A stretch of 64,000 nucleotides of DNA from Fulvia fulva (taxonomy: Eukaryota; Ascomycota; Dothideomycetes; Mycosphaerellales; Mycosphaerellaceae): positions 8,556,001-8,620,000 of the forward strand of contig NC_063012.1 of NCBI RefSeq assembly GCF_020509005.1, in the 5' to 3' direction. The notes below the pieces were generated by a model. That model did not search any database and was not told the origin of the DNA. It saw nothing but the letters and a program-made list of their open reading frames with translations. This document shows positions 54,566 through 64,000 of the stretch, piece after piece. A program made the position numbers and the translations under genes. Numbering within the stretch: the first letter of the stretch is position 1; each line of letters begins with the position of its first letter.

Positions 54566-57500
54566 TAGCTATTAAGGGGCTTTATTAATATATTAGTAGC
54601 TATGTCCTTTATATAGTAGTAGTCTACTATAATCTTCTTCTACTACTAGAGATATCTAATATAGTTATATATAACATTAATATGCTTTGACCTTTTATGT
54701 ATATAGGCATCTTTAATAAGTGTTAAAGCGGCTTAGTTGTTACCTATAAGCTTAACTAGCCTTAGCTCGTTAATAGTGCCCTTGCTTACCCTTATACTCG
54801 GCTAGAAAGAGCTCTTTCCTACTAGTTCTAGGCACCCTATTTCCCTAAGGACAGTAGCAAGAGATTATGACTACTTTACGGCTACGTTTATAGCTATAAA
54901 CTCAGCTTCTATTATTAATGTTGTAATAGACTTCTACTTCCTACTTATCTAGGACATAGGTGATCTATAAAGGAACTATACGTATCCTAGAATTAAGACT
55001 CTATCCACTTTGTCTATAGCGTAGTTAGAGTCTGAGTATCCCTAGAGATTGCCCCCTCCCTTTCTATATATAAGACCTAGGTCTAGGTACGACCGTAGGT
55101 ATCGGGAGAGCTTCTTTAAAGCCTTTATATACTACTACGAGAGATCAGCAATATATAAGCTAATTCTTCTAAGGGAGAATACTAAGTCTAGCCTTGTTAT
55201 TGTCATTAGCTATATCTAGGTACTATTATAGCTCTAGTAATCCTGTTTGTTACACCTCTTATCTATAGGTACCGTAGGCACTAAATGCTCGTAGCTCTCT
55301 ATAGGTAAGTAGGTTGGCGTAGCCTTCTCTCTAGCTATGTTCATCTTGGCTAAGTTAGCGTGGACATAGTGTCCTTGATCAAGCTTTAAAGTGCCTTAGG
55401 ACCTGTCTCTTATAATCCTTATTCTAAGGATCTTTATAGGTTTACTAAGATCTTTAATCTTAAATACTTTTCTAAGCTTAGCCTTAAACTACTGAACATC
55501 TAATAGCTTCGGAGCTATAATAGGTATGTCATCTATATAGGTAAGGACTATAAGGTCTCTATCTATATAGATAAGTAGGTATAGATCTACCTAGGACTAG
55601 GTAAATCTAATCTTCTCTAGCTTCGTAACATAGAGCTTGTTCTAGTCTCTAGCTGCTTGCTTAAGCCTATAAAGGCTTTGTAGGACCTTAAACACTATGT
55701 TTAGAGGTGCTTCAACTCCTAGGGGTAGGATTATATAGATGTCTTTAAGAAGGCTACTTTAGGTAAAAGCATTATTCACATCTACTAGGTGCATCTCGAG
55801 ATCTCTCTTACACACTACTGCCATAAATACTCGGAGAGTATTATGTCTAATAGTAGGTACAAAGGTCTCTTCGAAGTCAATCCTATATTTCTATAAAAAC
55901 CCTCTTATAACTAGTCTTGCCTTAAACTTCTTAATAGCTCTACTAATCATTCTTTTTATATTAAAGACCTACCTAGAAGTAATTAGATTCGCACCCTTTA
56001 GCGGTATAACTACTTCCTAGGTATTATTGCTTACTAAGGTAATAAGTTCGTTCTCGATTACCTCTCTCTATATATATCCCTATTCGGGGTCTCCTACGGC
56101 TACCTTATAGGACTTTAGGATTAGCACTTCCTACTAATAGGCTATAGCCTACCTAATAGTAGCAAATATATTTTCTTCTACGTCGTTTAGAATCTCCTCT
56201 ACCTAGCTCATTATAGGGTCTAGATAGAACATCTAGGCGATTAGAGCCTTATAGTGTTTAGCCTTATACTCTTTAGAGTCATCATCTCCGTCCTCCCTTA
56301 ACCTCTTATTGCCTATAACCTAAGGTGGCGCTAGGTGTTTAGATAGGTCGAACTAAACGACATCTTCTTTTTCTTTTATTAGAGTACCCTAATCTCTAAA
56401 CTTCTAGTATTCCCTAATGTCCTTTAGGGGAGGGGGAAGTTATATAAATAGCGGTCGCTATAGTGTTAATAACTTAGGTAGGTTCTATATAGATCCACCG
56501 TTATCGGCCTTCGATAGTGTTAAAACCGCCTTAATATTTTCTCCTAGCCTTCGTAACGGTGTCTCTAATAATCCCCTATTAGAAAACTTCGCCCTAAAGG
56601 GCTTCCTCCTAATAGGATTACGCTGTAGCGCTCGACTCGGCTAGTTAGTAAAGGTGATACCAAGATCTATATCTCTACCCTTCTTATTCTTAAACTAGTC
56701 GACGTGACTACACGCTTTTATAGCTTTTATATCGGGATCCTAGAACAGCTATCGTTTTGTAGTGTTTTCTAAGTAGCCTATAAACACGGCTTCTTTTCCT
56801 CGGTTTATTAACTTGTCTCTTCTTAAGCCTTAAGGTTAGGCTCTTAGGTCTATATAGACTATAGCTTTGTATCCCTAGACGCGGAAATGGTCGACTGACG
56901 GTACTTAGCTAGTAAAGGCTTCTTCTAGTAAAAGAGCAATACTATTAATGATCGGACTATTAGGCAGTCTGTTTCTAATTATAGTCTGTGCTTATAAAGC
57001 TTCTAGCTAGAACTTAACTAGTATACTAGAGTCTTTAAGTATAGCCCGGACTATGTTCTTAGAGGCTTGAGTTGACCTTTCTATAGGTCCATTTTAAAGA
57101 GAGTTATAGGCATTAGTTGTGTCTATCTAATTGCTAAACTCCTTCTCCTACTCTTTTAGTAAGGCGAGAATTTCCTTTATACTATTACTACGGATCGTAG
57201 ATAGAAAGTACCTTGACTGCCGTTCTACCTAGACCTTCTAATCCCGTAGAGCTATAGGAGCGCCGCTCCTAGCCTTCAAAGGGATTACCTACTTCTTCCT
57301 AGAGAAGTTGTCTATAATCTTAAGCTAATATTTATATCCTAGCCTAGAGACTACGCCCTAAAAAGGCCTATAGATGTTAATAGAGATGAGGGCCAGCCTC
57401 TCCCCTTTCCTCTCTATAGTAGGTCCTTTGAACTTCCTTATATTTATAAGGGAGCAGACCTTACAATTCTAGTGTTTAGAAGGAATAGGAATAGGATCTT

Positions 57501-59548
57501 TCTTATTAGTAACTCTATATAGGTTTCTTAGCAGTCCCTTACTAAGGTATATATATCATCTATACTATAGCTCCTACTAATCTTCGGACTTAGTGTTAGC
57601 TATAGCGGTACCGTTACATTCTTAAGAGAGTATACTAGTATACTATAGCTTAAGAATTTCCGAGATCGAGTAGATAAACGGTACTCCTCCTTGAAGTTTA
57701 GTCTAGACAACGGGTTTACTAGACAAGGATTTTAGGGTAAAACTAGGTAGTTAGATAGTAAACTGTTAGCTAAACTAATTCTACGAAACAAGACTAACTC
57801 TAAGGCTAGGAATAAACAGGACATTTTCTAAGACAATTTGCTTTCTAGAAGGACCACCTATTACTACACTTCCTATATATATAGCTTATAGATAGCCACC
57901 CCTAACCTTGATCTACTTCCTCTTTTAAAGAGGCTTTAGTGTCCTAAATAGTGAATCTTAGTCAGTCATATATAATGATATATAAGAGTTAAGTAACTAC
58001 TCGGACGAGGGGTACTTACCTTTAGCTTCTATAGTAGAATAGGCAACCTCATTAACATTATCATCTTCTAATAGTATCTTAGAGTCTAATACGTCTTCCT
58101 AGGTCGTATAGGCCCTTATAGGCTTACTAGAGGAGGCCTTTGGCTTACGGCTCTCCTTTATCTACTTTATAAGGTCCGTTATCACCTTAAGGACATTACG
58201 AAGGTTTAGTAATAATGACCTCCTACGAGGTGGTAACGGTTGTCTCTTAGTAGGGTAGGTAACCCTAGCTAGTTTGTCCTTGTTCCTAATAGCCTACTAA
58301 GCTACGGAAAGGTGTGGGCACTTGCTTATAAAATGGTCACTATTATAGAGATAGTACGTAAGCTTGCCCTAGAAACCCTTCTTAGCGAATATAGCTGTCC
58401 TATAATAAATCATTAATTCTTGCTTCTCCCTAAGAATTGTATAAATGTCTTATAGTAAGAGATTTACCTAGGTATCAATTATATCGCGAATTGAGCCAAA
58501 TGAGTCTAGTAGAGCTACTAAGAGTCACTAGATCTTTCTGTCCTTAGTCTTGATGTCTTAGAACTAAGGCGAGATTGAAACAGCCCTCCTTATAATTAAG
58601 CTAAGCTCCTACTAGGCGTTATCTATTGACTAGTCCTCTGTTATTACGAAATTGGTGTATTGCTAAAGCAAACTTCTTTTAGTAGCGAGAAGTCTTCTCT
58701 TATATTTAGCTTTAGCCTATTCCTATACTTCGTATACCGGATCTCGTATATTATCTCTTAGTCATCTATCGACAGATAGATATATATCTTATATAGGGCC
58801 GTTATATTATGCCGTCTATATAATGCCTTCCTTATCGCTTAATCTAAAGGAAGGGATGACTCCGATAATATAGAGGGTGTCGCTATAGATAGGGTTGTAG
58901 CGGGAATGTCCGTAACAATGTCTTCGAGGACCTAGTTAACCTACTTTAATACTAGGTATATTCTTATTAGCTTGAACTATGTTTCGTAGTTCTCTCTTAT
59001 TAGAATAGGTACTACTCTCTTTCTTATAAACCTAGTCTCGTTCTCTATTTTTATAAGTTAAGGGACAGGTTAGCTACTCTTAGGTAAAAGGATATATTCG
59101 GTCGTACGCAATCGGATCAAAATAGGATAAAACGAACGCGAGGTTAATAGCGGAGAGGATAGCTATCCGCCGGGAAGAGGAGGAAAGTCGAAGGATTATA
59201 TTAGTACTAAGACACTATAGCGTAACTCTCTTAGTAGAGGGGGTTTCTAAGACACTACGGCTCTCTTAGAATGAACAGTTAGTCGATACGAACGCGATGT
59301 CCGGAGAGCGACTCTTCTTAGTAAGCTCGCCTACTTGTCTAAGGTATTAGTATAGGCTCCCTAACTCGGAGTCTAATAGTACCTTACTAGGCTCTTTTAC
59401 GTCTTATATATACCTATAGCACGGCTATAGCTTCCTATATAAGGCGGGTACGGCCTCTAGTCTGCCTTCCTTTTGTTCTAAAGAGGAATAACTCTAATAC
59501 GACTTTATCGAGGGTGAAATACTAAGTTACTAACCCGGGCTTATAACC

Positions 59549-59782
59549 TATTAAATAGGTACGAGTTACGTAGTAGTAGAAGACGGCGGATCACACGAAA
59601 GACGAAGAAGGACCTAATAGGATAGCGTATATCTATATACAGTATCGCCGGTATTAGTATAAGTAGATACTAGGTGTCCGGATATTTACTAGCCTATAGG
59701 CTAGTAAACCCTAGTCACGTGATCTAGTTATAGAATATACCTATACCTACATACTTGTCCTACGGCCTATATGTTCTTAACA
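59549..59782 (-). repeat. Copia-4 5' LTR
   Basis: 234 bp. Its inner edge abuts the RIPed primer site and its outer edge the TTAAC duplication. Confidence 0.9.
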
Positions 59783-59879
59783 TTAACCTTCTTTAGCCTT
59801 AGCTAACTTATTCTTAATTAGATTAAGGTATATAAGCCGCGCCGCGGTATCGGCGTTAACGTAGTAATACTAACGTATT

Positions 59880-61550
59880 TTAGACTCCTTTCTTCCTTAT
59901 AGCTTACTATAGCTCCTATCCCGCGCTCTCCTTAAGGCGAGGAGTTAATAGCTTAGATAGACGCCCTTACCGTCACCTATACTTCGGCCGTATCTAATAA
60001 CTTTACGCGGCTCTCCGTTCGTACTAAGACGCGCCTTCCGGATATACCTACCGGATAGTTAGCCGGTTAGTAGACTCGGCTCTACGCCTTCTAGTTTAAA
60101 GTCTAGTTCTCTCGCGACGTTATTAAGCTAGACGATTAGATCGCGCTATAGTTAGCCCGTATCGCGCGCTAGTATCTAAGGATCGACGGAGGATCTAGAT
60201 TCTTTAAGATAATTTATATACTCCCTTCGCGCTATAGCCGCTTCTAGTTTAGCGGCGTTCTAAAGCTAGTAGCCGCGTTAGACTCCGACTTCGACGTCTT
60301 CGAAGAGGTCCCTAAGGGCGATATTCTAAGGCAGCCTATCGCTTTTAGACCGTATACCGTATAAACTAGGCTAGCGGCGATCGTCTTTAGCTACTATAGC
60401 GGCCGCTCTAGATCTACGCGATACGTATAAAGCTACCGTTCTAAGGGCGATACCGAGCGTCCGCTAGGAACCTTTACTAAGTACTAGTAACTTAGCCTAC
60501 TAAGTAGTAAGCTAGAGAAATACGACTAGGAGGATCCTAAGCCTAATACTATAGGCGACTTCACCTTTATCGAGCGCGGCGGCTATACTAATTGTTTCTA
60601 GACTAGGAAGTACTCTACCTACGACCGTTGCCGGTCTCGTACTAAGTTTAGCTATACTAAGCGGTCTTCCTAGTTAAAGGACTCTAAGCGCCTAGTCACC
60701 CCTAGTAAGGTAGCTAACTTCTCTTATCTTCCCTAGGCCTACGATATTACTTAGGTTACGGAGTCTAGTTAGTTCTAGAATACTAAGTTTAAATATCGTA
60801 ATCTAGCTTAGATTAACGCCCCGACCCTAGCTATATATAGTCTAGTCTTCTAGGTTAGTCGTAAGCCTTATACTACCCGTAACGCCGCTAGCCGCCTAAA
60901 GGCTACGTTAAAGGCTAACTTAGCTTACGTCCGCGCCTTTATTTACGAGAACGCCGAGACTAATACGAATAGACCTAGCTAGGAGTAGAACACCTTAGAT
61001 AAGGAGGACGACGGCTTGTTCGTATTACTAACTAAGCCTAGTAAGTCCGCTAGTATACCTAAGGTACCTAGGAAGCCTCCTAGTAAGAAGCCCGTATCTT
61101 TAGCTAGTAAGAAGCCCGCGGCCTTAGCTAAGAAGAAGTCGGCTCCTAGGACTCGGCGTAGCCCTCGGTAGATATCGCCGCGCTATACCCTAGACCGTAA
61201 CGAGCCGTAGGAGGGTCTAAGCGATACCTCCGACTACGTTAGGTAGCTCCGCGAGATTCCGGTATAGACGCCTCTCCTAGAAGACTCTAAGGGTAAGGGC
61301 GAGGCGGACGTAACCTTGCCTACGGTCTACGGTCGTATAGCTAGTCCTCCCGTTCTTCTAGTAGCTAAGCGGTTTAGGCGGTTAATCGCGACTAGACGTA
61401 CTTTACGATTCGGCTCGATTACCGAGAGGCCGAGAGAGGCTATAGTTCTATCTAGCTCCTTAGCTCGTTCGCCTATACCGATAATAGAGGATGATAATAG
61501 AGAGGATCTAGAGGTAGTACCTAGCAATTTCCGGTTCCTAGGTTAGAAGT
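59880..61550 (+). pseudogene. Decayed plus-strand reading frame, function unknown
   Basis: With TAG codons ignored, one plus-strand frame stays readable for roughly 550 codons and ends near 61548. It has an acidic/mixed N-terminal part, a Cys/Arg-rich patch (about 60570-60650) and a Lys/Pro/Ser/Ala-rich part with SKKP-type repeats (about 61020-61160). The last 77 codons (61316-61546) are open. I do not recognise the family. It lies opposite to gypsy-D, so it could be an antisense ORF of that element or part of a separate repeat. Confidence 0.35.
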
Positions 61551-61599
61551 AAGGCTCTAAGAGCCTAGATAATAATAAGCCCGAGGCTACTTTATAATT

Positions 61600-64000
61600 T
61601 AGTACTACGTTCTTATTTTATATAAGCGATAGGTAGCCGAGTAGCCTAACTTAAGAGTACTATAGACTAACAACTCTAATTAATAATTCTTACGATCTAA
61701 CTCCCTTAGCGCCGCTTCGGTAACTAGGCTTACTCCTATAGTTTCTTCTTCGTTATCCGCTACCTTAGTCCCTTTAGGCGAGCGGTCTTAGCTACTACCT
61801 CGGCTTCTTAAAGTAGCTACTACGATAGGTTAGCTTATCTAACCTCCGGGTCTACTAAGTCCGGTATATCTAGATCTAAAAAGCTATTAGCCGCTTTAGG
61901 TTCGGCTATAACTATATCCGCTACGCTTAATCTAAGTAATGTTCCCTAAGGTAGTACTAACTCTTTTTAGTCGGCCTAGAGATAGAGCGTCGAGCTAAAC
62001 ACTTTGATCTCCCTAACCGGTATCTCCTACGGGACCTTAGCGGGTTTAGCTAGGGTAGGGATAGCTTCCTAAGGACTTTCTTATAATAGAGGCTAACGAT
62101 CTTCCTAAGTGTCCTTCTCGAGTAGTAGGGAATATACCTAATCTTACTCCTCGTCTACTCTTCTTAACTTAATCTAATAAGATCGCCTTTAAGACCTAAG
62201 TACTTTAGCTAAAGTCTTTTGCTCGCTTATTTTTCTCTAAGTATTCTTCGTAACTCTTAGGTCTCGCTAAACTTGCTCTAGTAAGTCAGCTTCTCTTCTT
62301 TAACCTTCCTCCCGTACTAAGAACCCTCGCGCTCCTACGTAAGGTTAGCTACGTTCTTTCGTAGTCTAGAGTTCAACTTGTTTCTTTAACTACTTAGCCT
62401 CCGGTATAGTTAAAAGGTCCTTTAGATTAAGACTCGTGTCTTAACTAGTGCCTAGAACTTCTTTAAGTTCTAGCTTATCTTCTGAAATACCGGACCTATC
62501 TAGAAGTCTCCTAGCTAGATACCGATACTAGAATTTAGCTAGATCCTTACACACGGCTAATACAAGCTTATTCCTATAGACGAGATACCTTAGAATCCTA
62601 CCCGTAGGGGTCTATAGTATATACGTCCCTAGGAAGCTCGCTTTACGGATCTTATAGGGTCTAAAGTACTTAGGTTCTAGCTTACGCGGATCTAGGTTTA
62701 TTAGTAAGACCTATTCTCCGACTTTACGTCTTAGCTATACCTCCGGCGGAAGCAACTTTAGACTAATTAGGTTCCTAGTCTAAGCTCGAGAAAGTAGTCT
62801 TTTATTTACGAGCTAACGCGTATAGCGGACGCGGACGATACGCTTCCTATAGTCGTTAACTAAGATATTCTTAGCTCGTAGCTCGTTCTCGTCTTCTAGG
62901 ATTCGTAGGTGTTAGCTATATATAAGGTAGAAGGGGCTAAGGTAGGTTATTATATACTAGCGGTATCTAGTATAGTAGATCGCTTTAGGTAGGAAGGTAT
63001 CCTATAGCCTAATATTGTTGCCGATATATAGCTTCGTTAGTATAGATCCTAGTATACCGTTTAGGTTTTCTACCTTCCTATTTGTTATAGGATAATATAG
63101 GGATACTAGACGATAATTAGCCTTATACTACTTTATTAGGTAGCTTATAACCCTACTTAGGAAGTTCTTACTATTGTCTAAGAGGAGCTCGCGGGGTAGC
63201 CCGTAGTCCTAATAGATTCTCTCGTATAGGAATACTATAGTCGCTCTAGTATCCGTACGCGGAACGGCCTAAGCGACTAGCTAACCCGTAGCGTAATCTA
63301 TCGCCGTAATAATATACTCGTTTCCTAGTAGACTCTTCGGTAAAGGCCCTACGACATTAATCGCCTATCTCTCGAAGGGCCTAAGCTTATCGTTAACCTA
63401 GTAAAACCGCGGCTCGCGTGTTTTAGGCTTATTAGGCTTCTTTTTCTACGTTAGCTAGTATCTAGGGTAGGATTCGATAAAATTTCGTACGTCCTTTCTT
63501 ATACTAGGCTACTAGGCTCTTATCTCGAGCTAACCTATTAGCCCGGGTACCGTAAAGTGTCTATATCGCTAGTATACGTAGTTTACTAGATCAAGACGCT
63601 AGGTTAGTACGAGGAAAGGCGCTATTCCCTTATCGTCTAGAAGAATGAAGCCTAATCTAGGTTCCTTAGACTCGTCGATCGGTAGGAGTAGCTCGAATTC
63701 CTCTTCTCGTACCTTAATTAAGCTCTCGAGGTAGGGACCGTAAGTTAGTATCTGTCCCGTTAACTTGAACTACCTTATTAGTTTAGGGAATAAGTCGGTC
63801 TCGTTAGCTTTAAATCTTATAGCTACGAGTTACTTAACCGGCTAAGCTAGGTTAGTAGGTCCTTCTCCGATAAAGTTAGGCCGACGGGAGAGCGTATCGG
63901 GAACGATCGCCTCTTCTCCCTTATAATATCTAATGTCTAAGTTATATTACTAAAACTCTTTAGCCTATCGTACGATCCTCTTACTCTAGCCCTTAGTACT
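61600..64000 (-). mobile_element. Gypsy-D: RIPed Ty3/gypsy element, incomplete at the window edge
   Basis: Minus strand, from the window end inwards. The RNase H tail reads YNLDIRYYKGEEAIVPDTLSRRP (decayed, about 63860-64000). Integrase has the zinc-finger region near 63430-63560, the first Asp region (now INVVGPL-like) near 63350-63390, ITAIDYATG near 63300, GLPRELLLDNS near 63170-63210 and KVENLNG near 63060-63090. A C-terminal VLLINLDPRKLEPKYFRPYKI-like block follows near 62650-62720. From about 62500 down to 61600 the frame is too decayed to follow. No LTR found in the window. Confidence 0.72.

Larger units (their letters stand above)
53139..59782 (-). mobile_element. Copia-4: heavily RIPed Ty1/copia element carrying pogo-3
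   Basis: 234-bp LTRs at 53139-53372 and 59549-59782 and the duplication TTAAC (53134-53138 and 59783-59787). The interior follows copia-3 on the minus strand throughout, once pogo-3 is removed. CpA/TpG is converted to TpA nearly everywhere, leaving no domain uninterrupted. The RIPed primer site is next to the right LTR (GGGCTTATAACC, plus strand). Confidence 0.92.

Noticed and set aside
61316..61546. A possible small standalone gene of 76 codons
   Set aside because: It is the end of a longer RIP-broken frame, and the opposite strand is also open there; no sign of independent expression.
1..64000. CRISPR arrays, rRNA or tRNA genes
   Set aside because: No regularly spaced short repeats and no tRNA- or rRNA-like sequence seen on either strand. 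The tRNA-Met-like 12-mers beside the copia LTRs are primer-binding sites, not genes.

Overview
The window is from a filamentous ascomycete (Pezizomycotina). A Dothideomycete of the Mycosphaerella/Cercospora type is my best guess, at low confidence. The evidence is a fungal Ku80, short GT-AG introns, Ty3/gypsy chromoviruses, Ty1/copia, Tad1-like LINE and Fot1/pogo-like repeats, and above all repeat-induced point mutation (RIP). In most repeats CpA/TpG has become TpA while CpG is kept, so Trp and Gln codons have become TAG.

About 54 kb of the 64 kb is repeat. Positions 519-36152 are one minus-strand gypsy element (gypsy-B, target duplication TTACT), stretched to 35.6 kb by later insertions: a LINE (622-5603), a second gypsy (gypsy-A, 6650-21488, itself holding a truncated LINE and copia-1), copia-2 (23123-28595) and gypsy-C (28915-36136). 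Gypsy-C is un-RIPed. It has complete gag and pol frames, near-identical 184-bp LTRs, a -1 frameshift cassette and a likely self-priming site. Next come two inverted copies of a short Fot1/pogo-like element. The second is split by copia-3 (37493-43033), a coding-intact copia with a 1508-residue polyprotein and a primer site matching the anticodon arm of initiator tRNA-Met.

A gene island follows (about 43.5-52.7 kb) with normal codon use: ku80 (non-homologous end joining), a Golgi-type GT31/fringe-like glycosyltransferase, an alpha-glucoside-type sugar permease broken by an in-frame TAG, and a PAF-acetylhydrolase-like membrane lipase convergent with it. These look like ordinary, functionally unrelated housekeeping or accessory genes.

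From 52.74 kb repeats resume: a RIPed copia-4 (53139-59782) carrying a third Fot1/pogo-like copy, then a decayed plus-strand reading frame of unknown nature and a minus-strand RIPed gypsy (gypsy-D) running off the window end. I see no tRNA, rRNA or CRISPR array. The most interesting signals are the frameshift and priming signals of the two live retrotransposons, the near-identical already-RIPed DNA-transposon copies at two loci, the rearranged 5' end of gypsy-B, and the patchy LTR mismatch of copia-3.
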